A stretch of DNA of 64,000 nucleotides from positions 1 to 64,000 of the forward strand of contig JAPQWV010000765.1 of the NCBI GenBank assembly GCA_027422505.1. The letters are read 5' to 3'. The stretch is from Craterostigma plantagineum. Lineage: Eukaryota; Streptophyta; Magnoliopsida; Lamiales; Linderniaceae. Position 1 is the first letter of the stretch; the number at the start of each line of letters is the position of its first letter. A program made the translations under genes and the position numbers. The notes under the pieces were generated by a model. The model saw only the letters and a program-made list of their open reading frames with translations, had not been told where the DNA came from and did no database searches. This document shows, in pieces, positions 21,480-32,566 of the stretch.

Positions 21480-23716
21480 CACTTTGTCCAGATGCTCTAT
21501 GATCGAGTTCTGATCATTGGAATCGATATCAGGTTCATCCTTCAGCAGTACCTGTATCTCTGAGAGTATGTATATCTGACTATATACACATTGTCTCAGT
21601 ATACTCAAAAGGCCTCACTGACTCGAGAGGTATTTTTGTCGGCCTATATTGATTCCCCTGATTGTCATTTAGCAGCATATAGCACACATTAGTTAGCATT
21701 TGAAAATGAAAGCAAACAGACACATAGCTATAAAATATACAAATAAAAAGCAAATAAATGTATGAGAATTGTTTAAAAGAAAATCTCTCCAACCATGATC
21801 TCCAAAAGCAGCACGTGTTTTTGCTTTGATTCACCTTCGATCAGAGATGTCGCAACGGATGAACCAGGTTGAGTAACATGAAAACCCATCCAGGAACTTC
21901 CTGTAAGAAAAAGGATAAAGAAGCCATAAATGACACGACCACCACAATCAAAAGAAAAAACTGGCCACAGCATTTCAGACCTGAGGATCAACAAGGCACT
22001 CATGCTCATGTCCCCAGATAATGAAGTCCAAAAACCTGGGAAGGAAATGCTCATTTATCGCATTTTTGGGATTTGTCTTCACCCTGAAGCAATAAACAAC
22101 TGATAATATGATTGCAGCTATATTTATCAAAAACATCATAATAAAGATCGAGGGGAAATGGGTTGAATCCTCTTCACGTCTCCGTCCTCGGACATCATAT
22201 AAGAAATATGGGACTATCATAGAGTACCTGTTTTGATGAAGGACTAGCATATTGAACCAGTCTGAAACTTGACAGCCTTCCTTGGCTTCAGGTCGCATCC
22301 ATTGCACGGCATGTGGGGTCTAGCGCATCAATTTATAAAACAAGCAATGTAAGGAACTCCGACAACGTGATTGGACAAATAAGCAAAATCAGAGTGTGTG
22401 TATCTGTGAGTACCTGAAACATCCTGTTCAGACGTTCATCTCTGATATTCCCAAGTCCGTATAGTGCTACAGATGTAGAGCCCTAAATTGAGTGAATATT
22501 AGAATAGATTGAATTAATATAAGAATTGATGAAGAACTCAAGTTTATTTACAAGTTTCAACTTTCAACAGAAATAAGATTTCAATAAGAAAAAATTATGA
22601 TTTCACCTTCTTTATGAGAATAGGACAAAGAGTAATTTGACCTACACCAGATCCCTCGAGAGCCATCTTCCCAAAATAATTTACAAGGTTACAGGCTGAT
22701 AGAATATCAACAGCAGAAAGATTATCCTGCACAACCGTGACGAGGAAGCAAACATGCAGTTAATAAGATAAGACTGAATATCAACCACTGGGCTGTGCAT
22801 GATATAAAAAAAAAAAAAAAAAAGACGCACAAAGAGGCTACCACTGAAACTGTAAAAGTGTGTCAATGAATATTCTAGTCAGAATCAACCTCATCTGGAC
22901 AATATTACAGGTCTTGATGCACTAGTATCATTGCGCTATATGAACAATGACTAAGAAACTAATATATATGGCTACGACTTTGGAATTTTATAAACCCACC
23001 AGAAGTCAGGACTCAAGACTGAGAATAGGTGTTTGTGCAAATACATATATATAACATACTATATATCCTGCTGCTGTTTAGCAGGTAGTGGGTCAACCCC
23101 GGGGTTTCACCCGGCGGCTTTCCCCGGTTACCAAAAAAAAAGACTAACTTAAAGAACACTTCTGACACATAAAGAGCAGAAGAGCTTATCAGGAGGTGGC
23201 TAATTGATCGTTATATCACAACACCATATAAATACATATATACCATAACATCCATACCACTCCAGCAGGATCATCATGATTTCCATGAATGCTGAAAACT
23301 GGCAATCCAACATTGAAATGAGGATCTTCATAATTTACGTGGCCAAAGCTGAGTAAAAAAGACAGAGATACGTAATGCTTTATCAATGAATCCGAGGATA
23401 TAACTCCAGTGTTTCATGATGTAATCTGGCAGTACAAGAGACGGGTATTTATTACTACACGAGTTTTGCTAATGCATGTATTAAAATCGTTAACAAATTA
23501 TTTAGTGAAAAGAAGCTACAGATCCAATTAATATGATGTCAAATGTAGAGGAGGTTACGAGTTAGCAAAGTTCACTGTCTGATCGCTGACTACTTCGAAC
23601 TGTACTGGTCGATCACCGAGACAGTGCCGCCGTAGGATTTCAATGCCCTTGACTAAGGTTGACCTTGAAGGTTTGTTCTCATGAAAAAGATCACCACCAA
23701 AAAGAATGAAATCCAC
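21480..23716 (-). pseudogene. MRE11: MRE11 phosphodiesterase/capping-domain exons
   Basis: Exons read from splice sites and similarity: 23559-23716 ([18 protein letters not shown]), 23258-23348 ([20 protein letters not shown], then HGNHDDPAG), 22607-22726 (DNLSAVDILSACNLVNYFGK), 22414-22482 (GSTSVALYGLGNIRDERLNR), 22228-22319 (TPHAVQWMRPEAKEGCQ), 21981-22083 (VKTNPKNAINEHFLPRF, then WGHEHEC), 21794-21900 (GFHVTQPGSSVATSLIEGE), 21595-21657 (GNQYRPTKIPLESVRPFEY) and 21480-21551 (DEPDIDSNDQNS). Metal ligands in [16 protein letters not shown] and GHEHEC are intact. Exon 21794-21900 is 107 bp where 108 are needed, so the frame shifts after EVPG (GGATGGG where GGAATGGG is expected). Confidence 0.93.
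23075..23137 (+). repeat. short retroposon 3' tail in MRE11 intron
   Basis: A GC-rich segment (GTGGGTCAACCCCGGGG, then CCCGGCGGCTTTCCCCGGTT) ends in a run of A, standing out from the AT-rich intron. It resembles the 3' end of plant SINE/LINE copies. I could not find the target duplication. Confidence 0.4.
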
Positions 23717-24433
23717 CTAGAAAAAAGCATGTTGTAAATTGTAGTAAATTTAGCAGCCATCTCATCTATAATGTGACAGAGAAACAAGGCCAAAAGAAAA
23801 TCATAAACGAGATGAAATGGGAACAACTGTAACAATTTGTAAGACTCATACTGAATTTGATAAATGGCAACAACCGTAAGCACATATAGTCTATGGAAGA
23901 CAAGATCATGGAGAGAGTACTCCAAGCCATCGAGACATCCCGACGAGACACCGGGAAAGCATCTGTCTCTGAAGGTTTTTCGTCACAAACCAACCTCACA
24001 CCTCCACAACCCACATCCACCGACCCTTTAGTCAATTCATCCATCTCATCAACCCATATACCATACCCATAACTGAGCTCCACAACATTCTACTTGCCCG
24101 TCTGATCGGCCTTTCCATCCGATCGCCTCAAGAAGAATCTCTCTATAGGCGATTGGTGGATCATCCTGAGCCACCTATAGAAACTTGCCGAGGCCAACCC
24201 TCCCTCAAGAAGCCGACATGAAGATCCTGATGTCAGGACCCTCATGAGGAGGAGAAGAGGCTAAGGACTACTACAAGTGGCCAAGAACAAGGCCAAGGCT
24301 CGGGCTCTGTACAGACAAGGGCTGGAGCCGGAGAAACCTCACAACCCACTACACAAACAACCACCACCACGCACCGCACACAACCTCTAAGCCCATTCTG
24401 CCAACCCACCATGAGAAAGCCTCCGTCGACCCC
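23717..24433. other. sequence upstream of the last MRE11 exon found, no MRE11 exon
   Basis: 23717-23900 looks like intron. From about 23930 the sequence becomes GC-richer and peptide-like fragments appear on the + strand (for example ARALYRQGLEPEKPHNP near 24300), suggesting a retroelement gag/leader piece that I cannot assign. The expected first exon of MRE11 is not here. Confidence 0.4.
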
Positions 24434-27400
24434 TGGTCGCGTCGAAAACGGCCAAAAATAAAATTTATCACCTCAATCACTAATACGAGTATAGCGAAAG
24501 TAGGGATCGTCTCCACAGGGAAAATGGTTGATTTATTTCCAATTTCAAACTCGATCAATAATTATAATAATAATAATATTAATAATAATAATGATATTAA
24601 GGGGGGTTTGATGATAATGTTTTTAACGCAATAACGAGAAATAAAAATATCGAGACTAACAATAATAAAATAATAGTCGAAGGAATTATTGACCACCTAG
24701 ATTTATTTAACTGATCATCGATTTAATAAAATATCATGTCAGCGCAAGCATAATCGGTTATAGTTATCGACGAACGCCTAATAACCAATCTTTTCTTACG
24801 TTTTCGATAATTAAGAGACGCTCTATAATTACTTCCCTAATCGAAAAATAATCTCCGGGACGCCCTGCAAAATTTAAAGTTCCGACAGCGTTAAATACGA
24901 AAAAGACCCGATTATTGACTAATAAACTCGGACGCCGGTTTATTAAAATCAAATTGTTTAACCTTACAATATAACTTACACTTACGGAATATAGAGAAGT
25001 TGAATATTATTTGCTACTTATTAAAACTAACAAACAATTACAGATTTGTTGTTTTAGTTAGCTATTGATTACCTAAATCTCATAAACATTGGCCACTGTT
25101 TATTTAACCTAAGCTCATCGATATAATTAATTCAAAGGTAAATGAATACTTGCACTTTCATAAATAAGCCCGTTAATCTCACAGATTTAATAAACCTAGG
25201 CTTCAAATAATCCTTCGACTATGAAAATTAGCCGCTACAAGGCATGTTAAAGTACATATAGAACTAATCGGGATGTGAAATAAATAAACTTGAATTCGGT
25301 CTTGTTTATTGAGTTCCCTTCCATACTCAACTCCTAAATAAGTAAGTATATGAAGATATTTTCTAGCTACTACCTAAATAAGTATAATATAATAAACCAG
25401 GGAAACCAACCACTAGATTTATGAAAGTAGGAAACAGACGAGAACTGACTACTCAAACTAGATAATACTTTTGCAAGCTAAGGGACCATAATGAATATAA
25501 AACAAAAATATATTTAATTAAACAAGTCCAACAACATACGGGAAGATGAAATAATTGATAATAAAGCTGTGAATAATTATCCTTACCCTCTCGTCATACA
25601 CTAGCTTTCTACAGCTTTAGTTCCCTACCTCAGCTTGTGTTGTGGCTTCCACTAGAGCTTCAGCAGCTTCGCAAATTCAGCCGAGTTCGATGGTCAGAGT
25701 AGCCTGCTCGCCTTTCTCTTTGTCTGAATTGTGCGTGACCTTCTATGTGGCAGAGCTTAATCGTCTCCTTCAAGCTTGACGTATACGAGAGTATGTGTCT
25801 GTATATATATTTTTTTTATCTCTGCTAAGCTCCCTTTTATAGAATGAAGATCGGAACCGGTTCTTTCCCTTTTCAAGGTGGAGATATGGATATGGTTTTA
25901 TCAAGCGTAATCCCCCAATTTCTTTTCTTTGTCTCGTTGTTCCTCTTTTCAACAAAGCTATCTTGTGACATCTTGAAATCATGATGGGTTCCTTCTTTCA
26001 ACGATAAGCTACATAAATTGAGCAGCCATAATAGATTTGTTTTCATCTCCGACTATGAATGGCGTGTGTTTTCCTTTGAGTTGCTTTTCGTTAATTGTTT
26101 AAGCCGTTGATAATCTCTGTTCTCTCATCATCTTAGGGCTAAATTGCTTGGGCTGATTAAGTTTAAATGGGCCTAAATGAAGTCCAGCTCGTCCGGGAAG
26201 GCTCACACACGCATTCAATTAGAAACATGCCCACCTGTCTGCTTGCTTGAGTCATTTTCGGTCTATTTTGCTCCAAAGTCTGTACAACATGTAATTGAAA
26301 TATAAGCATAGAATATTTGTGTACGATTGTACAGATTTAGACAAAAAATTAGCTTTTACAGGGTATAAAATATTGTAAATTGTTATGTATAAAATTCCCC
26401 CACACCAAGATAATGCTTGTCCTCAAGCGTTTACTAAAGATTGAAAATGCGAATATTCTGATCAAGAGTTTACCGACATGCATTACTTCGCCCTAGAGAT
26501 ATCAATTATTCACAACAATCAGCACAAGATGATCATTTTCAACGATCTCAATAAAGTCTGAACACGCAAAAATCATCAACTCTCACATTGATTCTCTCAA
26601 TGCGCTCAAAGTGTTAATGGGAATAGGTTTATACGCTCAATTAACACAATGAAACGATATTACCATAAGCTTGCTAACATATCACATTGTATTCACATAG
26701 CGACTTAAGTGTACAGATGAAGAAGGTCTTTATTTGGGTTGTAATGGGGCTAGGGATTTAGGTAGGATATTTTGGGAAAGTAGGCTAAAATTATCGAACC
26801 AATTGAATAATAATAGCTAAATACCACGATCATCGCACGACTACTTAATACAGATAAAACAAACTAGCGCAACATATATTATTTTTTTTATGAATTTTTT
26901 TTCTCAATCTCTTTTCTTTCCGACTATATATTTTTTTCTTTTGCGCTTTTTTTTTCTCTTTTTTTTCGAGCCTCTTTTTTTTTTTTTTTTTGGTAAACCT
27001 TTCTGATTTTTCTTTCTTTCTTCTAGTTTTTTTTTTCCAGCTATAACTATAGGAATACTAATAACAAGTATCTAGACACTTCTCAAGCTAATCAATCTCT
27101 AGGTCGTGGAACCTTCGCAATTAATAATTCATCTAATCCGATAAGGGGTTGAAAAAGAAAGCCAAAAGGATATATATGGGTAAATATAATGGCTTAATTT
27201 CAACAAGAACAATAAGGCTCGGGCTCAAGTTGGCTCACTAAGCGGATAATATTAAGGTATGGTCAATGTGAGGCCAATGGCTTAATCCTAAGTGCCTTAA
27301 TCACTTTTGTACACAAAAAGCCGCCAATGATATCAACATGTATAATAGAGCAAGTTCTAGAATATTCGAAACATATGTGACGCTCAAAAAACTGAGTATA

Positions 27401-28320
27401 AAGATAAATACTCTTCCTTTTTCATTTTTTTAAAAGGCTCAAATCTCACATATATCAGTAGGCTTTGTGTCGACTCTTGCACATTCATTCTTCAAATTAA
27501 CTGAAGAAAAATGAAAATAATAATCCTAATCCAAATTGCTATTCTTAATTGTTTCTCTCATGTTCTAGTAAATACATATCGGTTCGCTCTAGACAAGAAT
27601 TATTCTCATCAAGTATCAAGAAAATCTCCCCCACACCTAAACTCTGCATTGTCCTCAATGTAGAATTCTAATGAAAATAGTAACTAAAATCTAAGGATTC
27701 ACACCCTAATTTTCATTTTAATATTTCAGAGTCCATGTGAAGGAAGTAATCAGAGTGATATTGAAAGTAAAACTTCCCTGACAGTGATGGAGTCGTAGTG
27801 ATCTTCCGAGCGATATGATATTTGTTCCTCGAGCCTAGTGAGATCTTGTAGCATATGTAGCAGAGAATCAAGCCTGCTTAATTATCATTTAAAATAAATG
27901 TAAAAAGATAATAATAAAAATTAAATAGGATAATATTGGGTTGCCTCCCAATGAGCGCTTTTCTTTAACGTCTTTAGCTAGACGTTGTCGTCGTTCTTCA
28001 AATTCATTCATAAATGGGTCGGCTCAACTTGATCTCTTCAACGCAAGCCAAAAAATTATTCTCAAAATAAGGTTTAAGCCTATGACCGTTAACCTTGAAA
28101 CATTTATAAGAAGTCATGCTTTCAATTTCGATAACGCCATTTGGAAAAATATTTTTAACAATGTACGGTCCCATCCAACGAGATTTGAGTTTACCTTGCA
28201 TGAATTTTAACCTCGAATTGTAAAGGAGAACTTTTTGGCCTACCATGAATTCTTTTTTATGCAAGAGTTTGTCGTGAAAATGCTTGTGCGTTCCTTGTAC
28301 ATTCTCGCTTTCGCATTTTC
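24434..28320 (-). mobile_element. Tat/Athila-type Ty3/gypsy 3' part (remnant)
   Basis: Read on the - strand: integrase C-terminus (28320-28004), a region with two CATTGAGGACAATG/TTGAGGACAAGC...TGTGGGGGA boxes (near 27640 and 26400) typical of the long non-coding 3' part of Athila/Tat elements, then a probable LTR (about 26359-24434). The LTR contains the family-typical phrase GGGATCGTCTCCACAGGGAA on the + strand (24503-24522) and ends CGACGCGACCA. The same internal sequence recurs at 48240-49413. T-rich low-complexity runs fill 26880-27050. The LTR limits are tentative. Confidence 0.65.
28004..28320 (-). pseudogene. integrase C-terminal fragment, Tat/Athila type
   Basis: HKKEFMVGQKVLLYNSRLKF, then GKLKSRWMGPYIV and VNGHRLKPYF, is the GPY/F-type C-terminus typical of Athila/Tat integrases, clearly different from the [11 protein letters not shown] form of the neighbouring chromovirus. 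The upstream part of the protein is replaced at about 28318 by element B integrase in another frame. Ends at a stop at 28004. Confidence 0.8.
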
Positions 28321-29493
28321 ACCAACCCTTTTAATTATTCTGACTGGGCCGATATATCTTGGGCTCAGCTTGCCCTTCCTTCCGAACCACTTAACACCTT
28401 TCATTGGTGATATTTTCACGAACACCTGCTCGTCGACTTCAAATTCCAATGGCCTTCTCCTTCGATCTGCGTAGCTCTTTTGCCTGCTTTGAGCCATTCG
28501 CATCCTGTCTCGTATCATCGTTATGATTTCGGTCATTTCTCGCACCATATCTGGGCCTAGTATTGCCCGTTTGCCAATCTCAACCCAATGTACTGGAGAT
28601 CTGCACTTTCGCCCATACAGAGCCTCGTATAGTGCCATTCCAATAGTAGCGTGATAGCTATTGTTGTACGAGAATTCGACGAGTGGAAGATACCTAGTCC
28701 AATTTCCTTTGATGTCTAGTACACAAGCTTGTAGCATATCTTCCAACGTTTGGATCGTCCGCTCGGATTGGCCATCCTTTTGCGGATGGTAGGCGGTGCT
28801 AAAGGAGAGTTTAGTCCCCATCGCCTTTTGTAAGCACGTCCAAAACTTCGACAGGAATCCGGAGTTGCGATCAGAAACTATTGACAACAAAATTCCATGA
28901 AGTCGTATTATTTCTTGAATATAGATCTCTGTGTATCTCTCCATTGGAAAGGTCGAGCTTATAGGTAGAAAATGTGCAGATTTAGTTAGTTGCTCAACGA
29001 TCATCCAAATTGCATCATGCCCTTTCACGTTCTTCGGCAATCCGACTACGAAGTCCATTGTTATATTGTCCCATTTCAACTCCGGAATTGGTAACGGCTG
29101 CAACGTTCCGGCTAGTCTTTGGTGTTCGGCCTTTATTTGCTGACAGGTCAAACACTGACTCACGAATACCGCTATATCCTTCTTCATTCCCGACCACCAC
29201 TAGTTTGTCCGTAAGTCCATATACATTTTCGTGGCACCTGGATGGACTGAGTATGTCGTGGCATGTGCTTCTGTCATTACAGTCTTCTGAATTCCCTCAT
29301 CGTCGGCAACATACAGTCGGTTCTTGTAGTATAACTTTTCGTTTTCCTGTATCACGAAATCAGTTGATGTCTGTTCCATCTGAGCTCCCTTGATTTTCAG
29401 GTAGAATTCGTCTTCTTCCTGTGCCTTTTTTATCAGATCTAATAACGTCGGTTGGAGAGTTAAGGCTGCCAACCTTGTTTCGACTTCCCCCAA
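28318..29493 (-). pseudogene. integrase, element B, truncated
   Basis: Segments on the - strand: HATTYSVHPGATKMYMDLRT and CLTCQQIKAEHQR (HHCC), TMDFVVGLP, SDRNSGF (second catalytic D kept), [13 protein letters not shown] (E kept), [13 protein letters not shown], then [19 protein letters not shown], after which the Tat/Athila sequence starts. A stop (TAG) near 29200 replaces a residue in the YWW segment. The last quarter of the domain is missing. Confidence 0.87.
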
Positions 29494-29970
29494 TCATACA
29501 ACGTCTACTTCGAGCAATTGTAATTCCATGCTTACTGCTTTTTGGCTTAAGGCATCAGCTACCACGTTCGCTTTGCCCAGGTGGTAGTTGATTATGCAAT
29601 CATAATCATTTACTAACTCCAGCCACCGTCTCTGTCTCATATTTAGTTCCCTTTGCGTGAAGAAATATTGTAAACTTTTATGGTCTGCATATATTTCACA
29701 CCGTCTCCGTTGAGGTAATGTCTCCAAATCTTAAGAACGAAGACCACAGCAACAAGCTCTAGGTCATGTCGGGTAGTCTTTCCGTATTCTTTCAATTGAC
29801 GAGAAGCATAGGCTACTACATTTCCATTTTGCATCAACACGCATCCTAACCCATTCTTCGAAGCATCGCTGTAAACTGAAAGTCCCCCGATCCCTGAGGG
29901 TATTGTGAGGACTGGGGCTGTTGTAAGCCGCCTTTCTAATTCCTGGAAGCTCTGTTCTCATTCTTCACTC
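29494..29970 (-). pseudogene. RNase H domain, element B
   Basis: Visible pieces are VYSDASKNGLGCVLMQNGNV in a broken frame (29820-29880), ASRQLKEYGKTTRHDLELVA (about 29755-29815), [20 protein letters not shown] (about 29630-29695) and [16 protein letters not shown]. Two or more frame changes between 29700 and 29970 break it. Confidence 0.8.
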
Positions 29971-30104
29971 CAATTAAATGGAAGGTTCTTCTTCGTCAAC
30001 TTCGTCAGAGTTGAGGCAATCTTCGAAAAGTCTTTAATAAACTTGAGGTAATATCCGGCCATGCCTAAAAAGCTTCGCACTTCAGTCACGTTTGTCGGCG
30101 GTGG

Positions 30105-31112
30105 CTAGTTGCTGATGGCTTCGATCTTGCTGGGGTCCACAAAAATTCCCGCTCCAGAGACAATATGACCCAAAAATGCTTTGGTCCAGCCAAAACTCGC
30201 ATTTCTTGTCGCACACAACTGCGTTTCTCGTAGTATACTCAATACTGTCCTCAGATGTTGTTCATGTTCTTCTCTTGTTTCCGAATAGATTAAGATGTCA
30301 TCAATAAAGACAATGGAAAACTTATCTAAAAGCAGCTTGAATACACGGTTCATCAAATCCATGAAAGCCGCAGGCGCGTTAGTCAGCCCAAAAGGTATGA
30401 CTAAGAACTCATTGTGCCCGTAATGGGTACTAAATGCCGTCTTCGGAATATCCTCTTCCCGGATTTTCAGTTGATGATATCCCGATCGTAAATCTATTTT
30501 AGAGAAGACGGTTGCTCCTTGTATTTGATCGAACAAGTCATCAATCCTTGGCAACGGGTACTTGTTCTTGATCGTCAGTTTGTTCAATTCCCGGTAGTCT
30601 ATGCAGAGTCGCATGGATCCGTCTTTCTTTCTCATGAATAATACTGGCGCTCCCCAGTGTGAGAAGCTCGGTTGAATAAACCCTTTCTGCAAAAGCTCGT
30701 CTAGCTGTTCCTTTAATTCCTTCAACTCAGTCGGCACTAATCGGTAAGGAGTCTTGGATACCGGTGCTGCTCCTCGTACAAAGTCTATCGTAAATTCAAT
30801 CTCTCTGTCAGGCGGTAACCATGGTAGTTCTTCTGGAAATACGTCCGTAAAATTCTTAACTATCGGCACTTCTTCATACTTCGGGGAGGAGTTCCGATTT
30901 ATGGCAAACACCATATACGCCTCGCATCCTGCTTTGATCAGACGTTGGGCCTTTAGTGTTGATATCCTGGAAACACTTCTGCCCTTGCCACCCGTGAACG
31001 TGAAAGATTCATTCCCTTCCACATGGAATGTGACTACGTTACGGTTGGAGTCTATAACGGCTCCGTACTTCGATAGCCAATCCATTCCGATGAATACCTC
31101 ATAGTCATTCAT
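30105..31112 (-). pseudogene. reverse transcriptase with protease tail, element B
   Basis: The longest intact frame of the window, 335 codons. It begins in the protease half ([20 protein letters not shown]) and covers all RT motifs: [89 protein letters not shown] and the catalytic FIDDILIYS. It stops at 30105, just after the segment where RNase H should be reached (VDPSKIEAI). The polymerase core looks complete although the element is not. Confidence 0.9.
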
Positions 31113-31400
31113 CGGGATGATTATAAGGTCTATGGTTAATTATTTGTCCTCGACCAACACCGGACAATCTTGTAATACTTGCTTAGTTCTAGTCGGAGCC
31201 CCGTTTGGGATAGCTATGCTATATTCACACTCAGATCATTGCGACGTAATGTCGAGTCTTGTCACGTACTTAGTGGATGCGAATGAGTGTGTTGCTCTTG
31301 AGTCTACTAGAATGCACGTGGGAGTTTGATGATAAGGAGGGTACCTGTCACAACTGATGGGTTTTCTGCTTCCTCCGTCGTGATCGTGTATATCCTGGAT
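31113..31400 (-). pseudogene. protease N-terminal part, element B, active site altered
   Basis: The aspartic-protease triad reads LVDSRATHSFAS instead of LVDSGATHSFAS (about 31275-31310), so the invariant Gly of D-S-G is Arg. The frame is lost towards 31236. The rest of the fold continues in the frame at 30105-31112. Confidence 0.8.
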
Positions 31401-32410
31401 GGTACCATGGGTGGCTTCGCCTGATTCCCTGCTTGGCTGCCAGATGCATTCTCCGGGACATGCCTTGAGGTAGTGGCCTGTCTTGCCACATTTGTAACAG
31501 GTCGCATTTTGTGAGAAACAGACCCCGATGTGGCGCCGTGTACACTCGGGCATACCGGTATGTTGGTTTGGGGACTTTCTTGATTAGGGTTGGGCTGCTG
31601 GGGTGGTCCGGGTCGATTCTGAAAGTTCTGCTTTCCGCCTTTAGCCACAAACTGACATTTCTGATTGCCCCCGCTCCGTTGCAGTCCTTGAGCGAACTTT
31701 TGTTTCACTTCATGGGCTCGAACAATCCTTGCCTAAGCTTGCTCAGCCACCAAGGCTCTTTCCGCTACTTGCGCATACGTGGCTCCCTGCAACCCGGCCG
31801 TACTCACATCCATGTATAGTTCCGGCTTCAAGCCCTCGAGAAACCGCTCGATCTTGAGAGCATCCGTACTCACCATATGAGCTGCGAACCTCGACAGTTG
31901 CTCGAACTTCCTGATGTACTCGACAACCGTCATCGCTCCCTGCCTTAGATTAATAAAGTCGTTCATCCGCTGCGTGAGCACTGGAGCAGTGAGGTGTTTG
32001 CCCCTGAAAAGCTATTTGAATCTGTCCCAGCTCATTGTTGCGGGATTTTCGATCACCATAATGGTATCCCACCAACGCCCTGCGCCTCCCCTTAGTAAGA
32101 ATGCGACGCAGAGGGCCTTTTCCGTTTCTGGGACCTGACTATACACGAACATACTTTACAGTCGGATCAGCTGCATCTTCAAAAGTCGGTGGGTTCAGCC
32201 TTCGGAATCGTTCTCCAACTATCTCAACCCTCTTCGCCTGAGTCGGCCCAGTATTAGCGTTGTTCTGCTGGATTAATTGCTGAATCTGTGTGGATTGTTG
32301 GAGGACCAGTTCTGTGAGCTATAATATGGTCGCATATCGATTATCTGCAGGGGCTGTGGTTTCCCCGTTCTGTTTATCTCCGCCACTAGTTTCACCCCTT
32401 GTTCTTACCA
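31400..32410 (-). pseudogene. gag: gag, element B, frameshifted
   Basis: The start ATG at 32408-32410 (MVRTRGETSGGD) is the counterpart of the element A gag start. ERFRRLNPPTFED lies near 32190-32215. The gag core INLRQGAMTVVEYIRKFEQL and LEGLKPELYMDV lie near 31800-31960, and the CCHC knuckle CYKCGKTGHYLKAC near 31455-31500. Several stops and frame changes (for example near 32160, 32320 and 31735) break it. Confidence 0.83.
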
Positions 32411-32551
32411 TCTTTCTGTTCTATCCTGATAGTCCTATGGCCAATAAATTATACAACATAAAGAATTCATATAACGTAACACTTACAAGCAAGGCCGCTT
32501 CCGCGCTTTTGAGTGTGTGTGCATGGATAGTCTACAGAACCTGTGACCGAA

Positions 32552-32563
32552 GCTCTGATACCA
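32552..32563 (-). other. primer binding site (initiator tRNA-Met), element B
   Basis: Complement of TGGTATCAGAGC, three bases inside the LTR end (TGACA GAG TGGTATCAGAGC on the - strand). Confidence 0.9.
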
Positions 32564-32566
32564 CTC

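Larger units (their letters stand above)
13960..23716 (-). pseudogene. MRE11: MRE11 double-strand-break repair nuclease, disrupted copy
   Basis: MRE11 is the Mn-dependent nuclease of the MRE11-RAD50-NBS1 complex, which senses and trims DNA breaks and works in meiosis and at telomeres. Exons from the phosphodiesterase core ([12 protein letters not shown]) to the C-terminus (KSQPR|VTRNYGALRR, stop at 13960) lie in order on the - strand. The first exon (with the HLGY...KDEVRR region) is not found between 23717 and the right window edge. Lesions: a 3989-bp transposon inside the exon encoding NLIEKSNQRAIEKSELKLPL; a 1-bp loss at about 21889; a 1-bp loss at about 15385; and a collapsed intron between 21552 and 21594 with no GT donor. 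Either a pseudogene or, if the 1-bp changes are errors, a gene still split by the exon insertion and lacking its 5' end here. Confidence 0.93.
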
